64,000 nucleotides of DNA. Origin: Cypionkella aquatica (GTDB lineage Bacteria; Pseudomonadota; Alphaproteobacteria; Rhodobacterales; Rhodobacteraceae). Both the position numbers and the translations under genes were made by a program. Of this stretch, positions 23,408 to 30,841 are shown in pieces (the stretch's first letter is position 1; every line of letters starts with the position of its first letter). The notes under the pieces were generated by a model. The model searched no databases. It was given only the letters and a program-made list of their open reading frames with translations, and had not been told where the DNA came from. The DNA lies in contig NZ_BSPP01000004.1 of assembly GCF_030161095.1 (NCBI RefSeq), positions 62,001-126,000 of the forward strand, in the 5' to 3' direction.

Positions 23408-23854
23408 ATGCAAGACATCATTGAATCCATCCGCGCGCTGACCCATGGCGAAACCGATACGGTGGCACTGATGGCCACCGTGGCCTGCGAGTTGCACCAC
23501 GCGCATCCTTTCGCCGACTGGACGGGGTTTTACCGGGTCACTGCACCTAACATGCTGAAAATAGGCCCTTACCAAGGCGGTCACGGCTGTCTTGTCATCC
23601 CGTTTTCGCGCGGCGTTTGCGGAGCTTGCGCGCGCACGGGCCAAGTCCAGAATGTGCCGGATGTTGATGCGTTTCCCGGCCATATCGCCTGCTCGTCTTC
23701 AACAAAATCCGAACTGGTGCTGCCGGTCTGGAACGGTGCTGGTCAATTGCTGGGCGTGCTTGATCTGGACAGCAACACCCCTGCGGCCTTCACCAAAACT
23801 GATGAAGATTGGTTGGTGCCTTTGCTGGCCGAAGTGTTCAAGGACGCGGCATGA
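23408..23854 (+). CDS. msrC: Free methionine-(R)-sulfoxide reductase (GAF domain)
   Basis: The 148-residue GAF-domain protein has DWTGFYRV, GPYQGGHGCLVIPFSRGVCGACARTGQVQNVPDVDAFPGHIACSSSTKSELVLPV. The three cysteines in GHGC, GVCG and IACS match the redox-active cysteines of fRMsr, which reduces free methionine-R-sulfoxide with thioredoxin. The ATG lies one base after the ggt stop, so the genes are co-transcribed, and the next gene overlaps by 4 bases. Confidence 0.92.
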   Translation: MQDIIESIRALTHGETDTVALMATVACELHHAHPFADWTGFYRVTAPNMLKIGPYQGGHGCLVIPFSRGVCGACARTGQVQNVPDVDAFPGHIACSSSTKSELVLPVWNGAGQLLGVLDLDSNTPAAFTKTDEDWLVPLLAEVFKDAA

Positions 23855-24210
23855 AAGGCGGTTGTCTGTGCGGCCAAGTGCGGTTTGAGGCCGACGCCCC
23901 TTTGCGCGACGTTTTTGCCTGCCATTGCTCGCAGTGCCGGAAAACCTCGGGGCATTTCTGGGCGGCAACGGCGGTTCCGTTGGATCGATTCAGGCTGGTT
24001 GAAAGCACTGGTCTGCGCTGGTTTCAATCTTCGGACAAAGCGCGGCGCGGCTTTTGTGGCATTTGCGGTTCCAGCCTGTTCTGGGAACCCGTCGGCGAAA
24101 ACCGGATCAGCATAGCCGCAGGCAGTCTCGACGGCGCGACAGGGCTTCAGATCACCCAGAATTGGTGCATCGAAGACAAGGGCGATTACTATAATATTAC
24201 AACGGCTTAA
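23851..24210 (+). CDS. GFA family protein (glutathione-dependent formaldehyde-activating enzyme fold)
   Basis: The 119-residue protein begins MKGGCLCGQVRFEADAPLRDVFACHCSQCRKTSGHFW and has GFCGICGSSLFW. The C-x-C, C-x-C-x2-C and C-x2-C clusters bind two zinc ions in this fold. The name comes from one member that binds glutathione; most relatives have unknown substrates. The start overlaps the previous stop (ATGA). Confidence 0.9.
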   Translation: MKGGCLCGQVRFEADAPLRDVFACHCSQCRKTSGHFWAATAVPLDRFRLVESTGLRWFQSSDKARRGFCGICGSSLFWEPVGENRISIAAGSLDGATGLQITQNWCIEDKGDYYNITTA

Positions 24211-24231
24211 GATCGAAGGGCCGATGGCTTT

Positions 24232-24855
24232 ATGTGGCAGATCATCACTGACATCGGCCCCGGCAACCTGGCAACTTTCATCGCCGGTGGTCTGTTGGTA
24301 AACCTCACACCCGGTCAGGATGTGTTTTTCGCAACCGCCTCGGGTCTAAAAGGCGGCCCGCGTGCGGGGGTGATGGCAGGTCTTGGTGTGGGCATCGGCG
24401 CGCTGTGGCATGTTGCACTTTCGGCGTTTGGGTTGTCGGCATTGATCGCGGCGAACCCGATGGCGTTGCATGCAATCAAATATGCCGGTGCCGCCTATCT
24501 GCTTTATATCGCTTGGAAATCCTGGCGGGATACTGGCGAGGTAACCGGCCGCAATGGTCAAAATTCCGGCTGGTCTGCGTTGCGCAAAGGCGCGCTGACC
24601 AATATGCTGAACCCCAAACCGATCCTGTTCATGCTGGCCTTCTTGCCGCAATTCGTAAATTCTGACGGCGGCCCAGTCTGGATGCAGATTTTGCTGCTCG
24701 GCACGATATTTGGCATCACCGGCACGCTGATCACAGTCGGCTATGGCTATTTGGCAGGGCGCGCGGGTCATGCTATTGCCGCGAGGATGGGCATGCTGAA
24801 CAAGGTTGCGGCGGTGCTGTTTGCGGCTTTGGCTGCGCGATTGATCACGGAGTGA
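24232..24855 (+). CDS. LysE/RhtB family amino-acid exporter
   Basis: The 207-residue membrane protein has five to six hydrophobic helices and the family hallmark LVNLTPGQDVFFATASGLKGGPRAGVMAGLGVGIGALWH near the N-terminus. LRKGALTNMLNPKPILFMLAFLPQFV is the second conserved block. Members export lysine, homoserine, threonine or other amino acids. In this run, beside methionine enzymes, homoserine, homocysteine or methionine is a reasonable guess, but the sequence does not decide it. Confidence 0.92.
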   Translation: MWQIITDIGPGNLATFIAGGLLVNLTPGQDVFFATASGLKGGPRAGVMAGLGVGIGALWHVALSAFGLSALIAANPMALHAIKYAGAAYLLYIAWKSWRDTGEVTGRNGQNSGWSALRKGALTNMLNPKPILFMLAFLPQFVNSDGGPVWMQILLLGTIFGITGTLITVGYGYLAGRAGHAIAARMGMLNKVAAVLFAALAARLITE

Positions 24856-24858
24856 ATG

Positions 24859-25752
24859 ATGCAGATTACCCTTCTCGACGGTGGCATGGGCCAGGAATTG
24901 GTCGCGCGCTCGGGCGATGATCCGACGCCGCTTTGGGCGACTCGGGTGATGATCGACCACCCCGGTTTGGTCCGCGCGATTCACGATGATTATTTTGCTG
25001 CCGGGGCCTCGGTGGCCACCACCAACACCTATAATATCCTGCATGATCGCCTGGAAGGGGTTGGGCTGGACGCGCTGTATCACGCTTTGCACCTGCGCGC
25101 GTTGATGGAAGCGCATGAGTCGAAAGCCAAGGCAGGCCGGGGGATTATCGCCGGGTCCATGGGGCCGTTGGGCGAATCCTATCGCCCTGACCTGACGCCG
25201 CCCGTCGCGGTTTCTGCGCCGCTTTACGCCGAAAAGGCCCGCATCCTTGCGCCACATGTCGATGTGATTCTGCTGGAAACCATGTCATCGCTTGACCTCG
25301 CCCGGGGGGCCCTGCAGGGCGCTCAGGCTGCGGGTCTTCCGGTTTGGTTGTCGGTTTCTGTCGATGATCGTGACGGCAGCCGCCTGCGTTCGGGCGAGCC
25401 GATTGCTGGCCTGCGCGATCTGATCGCGGCGCATCCCACCGCAGCCGTGCTGGCAAATTGCTCGATGCCCGAGGCGATGCTGGCCGCCCTGAGCGAGCTG
25501 TCACAGATGGGCCTGCCGTTCGGCGCCTACGCCAATGGCTTTAGCGAAATCTCAAGCCTGCCATTGCCCGATGCTGTTGCTGCGCCAGACTACACCCACC
25601 GCCACGACCTATCCCCCGAGAAATACACAGCTTTCGCGATGGAATGGGTCAAACTTGGCGCAACCATCGTCGGCGGCTGTTGCGAAGTTGGCCCCGCCCA
25701 TATCCGCCACCTTGCCGCCAGCCTGAAAGCAGCAGGCCACAGCATCGTATGA
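24859..25752 (+). CDS. Homocysteine S-methyltransferase family protein
   Basis: The 297-residue TIM-barrel enzyme has LLDGGMGQELV at the start and zinc-ligand cysteines in VLANCSMPEAM (about residue 197) and TIVGGCCEVGPAHIRHL (about residues 274-275). This pattern is shared with MmuM, betaine-homocysteine methyltransferase and the MetH N-terminal domain. It transfers a methyl group to homocysteine, making methionine; the donor (S-methylmethionine, betaine or similar) is unknown. Two adjacent ATGs exist; the second is better spaced from GGAG at 24849-24852. The stop overlaps the next gene (ATGA). Confidence 0.92.
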   Translation: MQITLLDGGMGQELVARSGDDPTPLWATRVMIDHPGLVRAIHDDYFAAGASVATTNTYNILHDRLEGVGLDALYHALHLRALMEAHESKAKAGRGIIAGSMGPLGESYRPDLTPPVAVSAPLYAEKARILAPHVDVILLETMSSLDLARGALQGAQAAGLPVWLSVSVDDRDGSRLRSGEPIAGLRDLIAAHPTAAVLANCSMPEAMLAALSELSQMGLPFGAYANGFSEISSLPLPDAVAAPDYTHRHDLSPEKYTAFAMEWVKLGATIVGGCCEVGPAHIRHLAASLKAAGHSIV

Positions 25753-26402
25753 TCCCGGATTTTATCTACAATCCGCCCGATCTGCCGTTGGACATCCTAT
25801 ACAAAGATGCGCAAATCATCGTGGTGAACAAACCAGCGGGTCTGCTGTCGGTGCCGGGCAAACTGGCAGGCCGCGAGGATTGCCTGACCTCTCGCCTGCA
25901 AAAGGCGCATTGGGATACCTTGTTGGTGCATCGGCTGGATTGTGACACCTCTGGCGTGATGATTTTTGCCCGCACCAAACAAGCACAAGGCTTTCTGGGA
26001 CAGGAGTTTGAAAAGCGACGCGCCAAGAAAGCTTATATCGCAGAGGTTTACGGCCAGTTAACGCCGGATCATGGCCATATCGACCTGCCACTTTGCACCG
26101 ATTGGCCAAATCGACCGCGCCAGATGGTCGATCACGCCAACGGCCGCGCGGCACAGACTGACTGGCAGGTGATCTCGCGCAACGCCCAGACCACCCGCGT
26201 GCGGCTGTTTCCGTTGACCGGGCGCAGCCATCAGTTGCGGGTGCACATGCTAGAGCAGGGTTGCCCGATCTTGGGCGATCCGATCTATGCCACGGGAAAG
26301 GCCAGGGAATTTCCACGCCTGATGCTGCATGCCGAAAGCCTGTCGCTGCATCATCCGCAAAGCGGCGATTGGGTCAGCTTTGCCGCACCGCTGCCGTTTT
26401 AA
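25749..26402 (+). CDS. rluA: RNA pseudouridine synthase, RluA type
   Basis: The 217-residue protein carries HRLDCDTSGVMIFARTKQAQ with the catalytic aspartate (about residues 64-83), KAYIAEVYG, GRSHQLRVHMLEQGCPILGDPIYA and ARLMLHAE-like RLMLHAESLSLHHP. Length and motifs fit RluA, which modifies 23S rRNA position 746 and tRNA position 32 in E. coli, although the target in this organism is inferred. It lacks an S4 domain. The ATG overlaps the preceding stop; reading further upstream would only run through the methyltransferase in another frame. Confidence 0.92.
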   Translation: MIPDFIYNPPDLPLDILYKDAQIIVVNKPAGLLSVPGKLAGREDCLTSRLQKAHWDTLLVHRLDCDTSGVMIFARTKQAQGFLGQEFEKRRAKKAYIAEVYGQLTPDHGHIDLPLCTDWPNRPRQMVDHANGRAAQTDWQVISRNAQTTRVRLFPLTGRSHQLRVHMLEQGCPILGDPIYATGKAREFPRLMLHAESLSLHHPQSGDWVSFAAPLPF

Positions 26403-26493
26403 TCTGACAAGACTTTGTGACGTTCTGACGTTAACCTCAACGCAACAACTGGGCTTTAGATGGTTACGCAGGGCACTGCGTCAAAGGATCATG

Positions 26494-28119
26494 ATGTCGT
26501 TTCTGCGTTACCCGTTTGAACCGCGCTATATGGCGCTGACGTCCTGTGTGGTGCTGACATTGGTATTTGCGGCGCTTAGCCTGCGTTGGCTGCCCTATGC
26601 TGATATGCTGGAACTGCTGGCGGTCATCATGGCGGGGCTAGTGGCGCTTGGCATTCATGATCTGCTGCAAACGCGCCATGCGATCCTGCGCAACTATCCA
26701 ATTGTGGCGCATATGCGCTTCTTGCTTGAGGATATTCGACCAGAACTGCGGCAGTATTTCTTTGAAGGTGACAAAGACGGCGCGCCGTTTCCGCGCGACA
26801 AACGCGCCATCGTTTACCAACGCGCGAAGAAAGAGCTTGATAAGCGCCCGTTTGGCACGATGTATGACGTCTATCAGGAGCAATATGAGTGGCTGCACCA
26901 CTCCATCGCGCCACAAGCGGCCGCACCGATCGAGGCTATGCGTGTTGAAATCGGCATCGGTCCGCAGGCCCATTCAGCGTCACTTCTGAACATTTCAGCG
27001 ATGAGTTATGGTGCCTTGTCGGCCAATGCGATCCGTTCATTGAACAAAGGTGCCAAAGCCGGGCGGTTTTTTCATGACACGGGCGAGGGCGGCGTTTCCC
27101 CCTATCACCGCGAATTTGGCGGTGATCTGGTGTGGGAATTGGGCTCGGGCTACTTTGGCGCGCGCAATCTGGCTGGCGGCTTTGATGCGACGTTGTTTGC
27201 CGAAGCGGCGGCTGATCCACAGATTAAAATGGTCGAGCTGAAGCTGTCGCAGGGCGCAAAACCCGGTCACGGCGGCGTGCTGCCCGCCGCGAAAGTGACC
27301 GAGGAAATCTCGCGCATACGTGGTGTACCCATGGGGCAGGATTGCGTCTCACCCGCCAGCCATTCCGAGTTTTCTACACCGGGCGGCTTGCTGGAGTTCG
27401 TTGCGCGCATGCGCGAATTGTCGGGCGGCAAGCCTGCTGGTTTCAAGCTGTGCATCGGCCATCCGTGGGAATTTATGGCGATCTGCAAGGCGATGCTAGA
27501 GACCGGCATCACCCCGGATTTTATCGTGATCGACGGCAAAGAGGGCGGCACAGGAGCAGCCCCGCTGGAATTCATGGATCATGTCGGGATGCCGCTACGC
27601 GACGGATTGTCGTTTGCGCATAATGCTTTGGTCGGCGTCGGGTTGCGCGACAAAATCAAGATCGGGGCTTCGGGCAAGATCACCTCGGCTTTCGATATGG
27701 CAAAAGTCATGGCACTGGGGGCGGATTGGTGCAATGCCGCGCGCGGCTTCATGTTTGCGGTGGGCTGTATTCAGGCGCAATCTTGTCACACCGGGCTGTG
27801 CCCAACGGGTGTAACGTCGCAAGATCCGGCACGGCAACGTGCAATTGTGGTTCCCGACAAGGCCGAGCGGGTGGCGAACTTCCACCACAACACCTTGCAC
27901 GCTTTGGCAGAGCTTGTGGCTGCCGCTGGTCTGTCGCATCCGCAAGACCTGCGCCCCCATCATTTCCAACGGCGCGCGTCGTCGGACAGGGTGATCTCGT
28001 TTGCCGAGCAATATGAGCAGGTTAAATCCGGCCAACTGCTGGCCGACCCCGCATCATCGCCGCATTTCCGAGAGGCTTGGGCCTTGTCTTCCGCCAGCAG
28101 CTTTGCCCGCGTGGGCTAA
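26494..28119 (+). CDS. FMN-binding glutamate-synthase-like protein with two N-terminal membrane helices
   Basis: The 541-residue protein begins with two hydrophobic helices (about residues 12-32 and 38-55). A glutamate synthase central/FMN barrel follows: SAMSYGALSANAIRSLNKGAKAG, GEGGVSPYH, LKLSQGAKPGHGGVLPAAKV, IDGKEGGTGAAPLEFMDHVG and CIQAQSCHTGLCPTGVTSQDP, whose cysteines fit a 3Fe-4S cluster. It has no glutaminase domain, so it is not a full glutamate synthase. Such stand-alone FMN proteins are related to archaeal-type GltB and MgdA-like enzymes with unknown substrates. The start at 26494 is placed by AAGGATC; ATG 26491 is adjacent. Confidence 0.88.
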   Translation: MSFLRYPFEPRYMALTSCVVLTLVFAALSLRWLPYADMLELLAVIMAGLVALGIHDLLQTRHAILRNYPIVAHMRFLLEDIRPELRQYFFEGDKDGAPFPRDKRAIVYQRAKKELDKRPFGTMYDVYQEQYEWLHHSIAPQAAAPIEAMRVEIGIGPQAHSASLLNISAMSYGALSANAIRSLNKGAKAGRFFHDTGEGGVSPYHREFGGDLVWELGSGYFGARNLAGGFDATLFAEAAADPQIKMVELKLSQGAKPGHGGVLPAAKVTEEISRIRGVPMGQDCVSPASHSEFSTPGGLLEFVARMRELSGGKPAGFKLCIGHPWEFMAICKAMLETGITPDFIVIDGKEGGTGAAPLEFMDHVGMPLRDGLSFAHNALVGVGLRDKIKIGASGKITSAFDMAKVMALGADWCNAARGFMFAVGCIQAQSCHTGLCPTGVTSQDPARQRAIVVPDKAERVANFHHNTLHALAELVAAAGLSHPQDLRPHHFQRRASSDRVISFAEQYEQVKSGQLLADPASSPHFREAWALSSASSFARVG

Positions 28120-28208
28120 GATAAGCCAGATCGCTTAGCCGCGTGTTCGTGCCGTCACCTTGTGCTGCAACAGCCCATTGACGAACAGCTAGACAACGGC
28201 GCAGCCGC

Positions 28209-28226
28209 CTGCAACAAACATTGCAG
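28209..28226. promoter_or_regulatory. Palindromic operator before the RpiR regulator gene
   Basis: CTGCAA-CAAACA-TTGCAG is a perfect 6-base dyad with a 6-base spacer, 17 bases before the rpiR ATG and immediately before its TGGAGAG site. It matches the dyads at 32795, 32817 and 42369. A related half, CTGCAACAGCCCATTG, starts at 28165. Autoregulation is the natural reading. Confidence 0.7.
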
Positions 28227-28243
28227 AAGCTGGAGAGCCGTAG

Positions 28244-29122
28244 ATGATGCCGAACACCGCGCCCGTGCCAAAGACCTACGAGGATCTGATCCGGCTGATC
28301 CACGAGCGCTACGATGATATGAGCAAGACCTATCAAAGGATTTCGGTTTATCTGACGCAGAATCCGAATGATGTGGCTGTGCAATCCGTCAATGCCATCG
28401 GCGAGAAAAGCGGCATCCATGCCTCAAGCTTTGTGCGCTATGGTCAGGCGCTTGGCTATAAAGGCTTCAAGGATCTGCAGGTGTTGTTTCAGGTTCGGCT
28501 GACCACGGCGGCCCCCGGCTTTGATGCCCGCGTCAAAGCGTTGGATGACGAGTTGGGCGACCGCGCCGATGACAGCGACTCCAGCTTTTTGCGGGATCTG
28601 GTGGTGCGCGACATCGCATCTCTGCAAGCCTTGATGAGCGCGATTTCAGCCACCGATCTGGGCAAGGCCGCCGATCTGATGCAGGCGGCGGATACGATCT
28701 ATCTGGTGGGGCAGTTGCGATCGGCCCCTGTCGTGGAACTGCTGCGCTATATCCTGACCATGCTGTCCAAGCGCACGGTTTTGCTGGATTCGGCGGGCGG
28801 GCTGGCCACCCATATTGCCAAAACCATGAAGCCAACCGATCTGCTGATCGCGGTTTCGTTCCGCTTTTACGCGGTCGAGGTGGTGAACATCGTCGAAGAA
28901 GCCCATGCGCGGGCAGTGCCGATCATCGCTTTGTCTGACAGCACCTTGTCGCCCTTGGCGAAATCTGCAGCGGTGCTGTTTGCGGTGCCCGAGCATGAAT
29001 ACACTTTCTCACGCTCGCTTGCCGCGCCGATGTGTCTGGCGCAAGCGCTGACGGTTGCGCTGGCGGCCCGGTTGCAGCCGGACCGCCAAACCCCTAGAAT
29101 CCCTGTGGTGACAGAGCCTTAG
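28244..29122 (+). CDS. MurR/RpiR family transcriptional regulator, probable inositol-locus regulator
   Basis: The 292-residue protein has an N-terminal RpiR helix-turn-helix (SKTYQRISVYLTQNPNDVAVQSVNAIGEKSGIHASSFVRYGQALGYKGFKDLQ, about residues 27-79) and a C-terminal SIS sugar-phosphate-binding domain (DTIYLVGQLRSAPVVELLRYILTMLSKRTVLLD, about residues 150-182; LLIAVSFRFYAVEVVNIVEEA). RpiR proteins often control iol genes in alphaproteobacteria, where they respond to a phosphorylated or intact inositol intermediate. It is at the edge of the iol/moc island, convergent with the SDR gene, and a dyad identical in design to those at the island promoters sits on its own promoter. Confidence 0.92.
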   Translation: MMPNTAPVPKTYEDLIRLIHERYDDMSKTYQRISVYLTQNPNDVAVQSVNAIGEKSGIHASSFVRYGQALGYKGFKDLQVLFQVRLTTAAPGFDARVKALDDELGDRADDSDSSFLRDLVVRDIASLQALMSAISATDLGKAADLMQAADTIYLVGQLRSAPVVELLRYILTMLSKRTVLLDSAGGLATHIAKTMKPTDLLIAVSFRFYAVEVVNIVEEAHARAVPIIALSDSTLSPLAKSAAVLFAVPEHEYTFSRSLAAPMCLAQALTVALAARLQPDRQTPRIPVVTEP

Positions 29123-29125
29123 GTC

Positions 29126-29947
29126 TTACAGCGTCATCGGACCATCCGGCACAGGCATCCCGCCCGCCACCGCGCCCCAGACCGATTGGTCATAATTCAC
29201 AATCGCCCCGGTCATCATCCCGGCATCATCCGAGACCAGAAAATTCACCGCGCGCGCAGCTTCAGCAGGGTCAACCAAGCGCCCAAACGGCAGTGTTGCC
29301 GTGGCCTTGGCCTCCCAATCGGGATCGCCAGAGGCCGCTTGCAAGGCGCGCTCATGATCCGACGCCATCCAGCCGACGTTCAGTTGATTGACCCGGATGC
29401 GGTTGGCGGCGACCGAAAACGCGGTATTGCCGGTCAGGGTGCTCAGCGCGCCCTTCGACGCACAATAAGCGTTGATGAACGGCTGACCAGACAACGCCGA
29501 AATCGAGCCGATGTTGCAAATTGCCCCATGAATCCCATCACGGATCATCAGTTTCAGCGCATGCTGCATCATGAAATACGGCCCGCGCACATTGATCGCG
29601 AACATCGCGTCGAACAACTCCGGCGTGGTATCAAGGATGGTGCCACGGTCGGTCAACGCTCCTGCATTAACCAAGACATCGACGCGGCCAAACGCAGCAT
29701 CAACTTCGGCAAACACTTTCGCGCAATCCTCGGGGCTGCCCAGATCGGCCTGAACAAAACGCGCAGGCGTGGTGGCGGAAATCTCGACTGCCACCGCGTC
29801 GCCGCGCGCCGCATTGCGCCCGGTGATCACGATGCCCGCCGCACCAGCGGCCGCCAGTCTGCGGGCAATCGCTGCCCCCAGACCTTGGGTCGCCCCGGCG
29901 ATCACACAGATTTTGCCGTCCATGCGGTTGCCAGAGAACGTGGTCAT
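29126..29947 (-). CDS. Short-chain dehydrogenase/reductase of the inositol island
   Basis: The 273-residue classical SDR has the cofactor motif AGATQGLGAAIARRLAAAG (about residues 18-36), the NAG motif (VLVNAGALTD), the catalytic serine in NIGSISALSG and Y-x3-K in AYCASKGAL. It probably oxidises or reduces a polyol or keto intermediate with NAD(P). Its ATG overlaps the iolE stop (ATGA), so it is translated as the third gene of an iolD-iolE-SDR operon. Its substrate cannot be read from the sequence; an inositol, inosose or methoxy-inositol derivative fits the context. Confidence 0.9.
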   Translation of the reverse strand: MTTFSGNRMDGKICVIAGATQGLGAAIARRLAAAGAAGIVITGRNAARGDAVAVEISATTPARFVQADLGSPEDCAKVFAEVDAAFGRVDVLVNAGALTDRGTILDTTPELFDAMFAINVRGPYFMMQHALKLMIRDGIHGAICNIGSISALSGQPFINAYCASKGALSTLTGNTAFSVAANRIRVNQLNVGWMASDHERALQAASGDPDWEAKATATLPFGRLVDPAEAARAVNFLVSDDAGMMTGAIVNYDQSVWGAVAGGMPVPDGPMTL

Positions 29948-30837
29948 TGCACGACCTCATACCCCGCAGCAGCCATCACGCGCATCAGCTCTTTATGGCC
30001 TTTGATCGCCATATCCAGTGGCGGCGAGACCTTGGGATCTTGCTCGGCTTCAACCACGAACCAGCCTTCATAGCCATGATGCGCGCAACGCTGCACGATG
30101 GCCTCAAAGTCCAGGCTGCCGTCGCCGGGCACGGTGAACGCGCCTTTGACAACCGCATCCAAGAACGACTCGCGGCTGCGATCCAGACCGTCAATCACCG
30201 ACGCCCGCACGTCTTTGGTGTGAACATGGGTGATCCGCTTGTGGTGATTGTCGAGCACCCGCAGCACATCGCCGCCAGCGAAGGCCATATGGCCCGCATC
30301 ATAAAGCAGCGGCACGGTCGAGTGCTTCATGAATAGATCAAGCTCTGCCTCGGTTTCAATCGCAGCGGCCATGTGGTGGTGATAGCTGATCGGCATGCCT
30401 TCACCCGCGCACCAATCAGCAAAGTCGCTGATCTTGCGGCCATAAGCGGCGATCTCTGCCTCGGTCAGTTTCGGCTTGCTCGCCAAAGGTGCGGATTTCA
30501 CCCCTTGCACCGAACGCGCGGTCTCACCGTAAACGATGCAAGGTGCATGGGCGGCCTTGAAGAACGCCAACTGCTGCGCGACGCGCTCTTTTTCAACCTC
30601 AAGATCGCCATCCAGCAGCAGGCCCGAGAACCACCCACCGCAGACCGAGATGCCGTATTTGTTCAGGATCGGCCCCAGCTCGGCCATATCCATCGGAAAA
30701 CGCCGACCGGTTTCCATGCCGGTAAAGCCCGCAACCGAGGCCTGCCGTAGACACTCCTCAAGGCTGACATCATCGGAAAGCTCGGCCAGATCGTCGTTCC
30801 ACCATGCGATCGGCGCAATACCCAGTTTAGCCTTCAT
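29944..30837 (-). CDS. iolE: Inosose dehydratase (IolE/MocC-like)
   Basis: The 297-residue TIM-barrel protein begins MKAKLGIAPIAWWNDDLAELSDDVSLEECLRQASVAGFTGMETGRRFPMD, very close to IolE, which dehydrates scyllo-inosose to a trihydroxycyclohexane-dione; MocC of rhizopine catabolism belongs to the same family. YHHHMAAAIETEAELDLFM, LLYDAGHMAFAGGD, HVHTKDVR and VVEAEQDPKVSPP carry the expected metal-binding His, Asp and Glu positions. The ATG at 30837 lies 5 bases before the iolD stop on the same strand; an extension further upstream runs antisense-like into iolD and is not supported. Confidence 0.93.
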   Translation of the reverse strand: MKAKLGIAPIAWWNDDLAELSDDVSLEECLRQASVAGFTGMETGRRFPMDMAELGPILNKYGISVCGGWFSGLLLDGDLEVEKERVAQQLAFFKAAHAPCIVYGETARSVQGVKSAPLASKPKLTEAEIAAYGRKISDFADWCAGEGMPISYHHHMAAAIETEAELDLFMKHSTVPLLYDAGHMAFAGGDVLRVLDNHHKRITHVHTKDVRASVIDGLDRSRESFLDAVVKGAFTVPGDGSLDFEAIVQRCAHHGYEGWFVVEAEQDPKVSPPLDMAIKGHKELMRVMAAAGYEVVQ

Positions 30838-30841
30838 ATCT

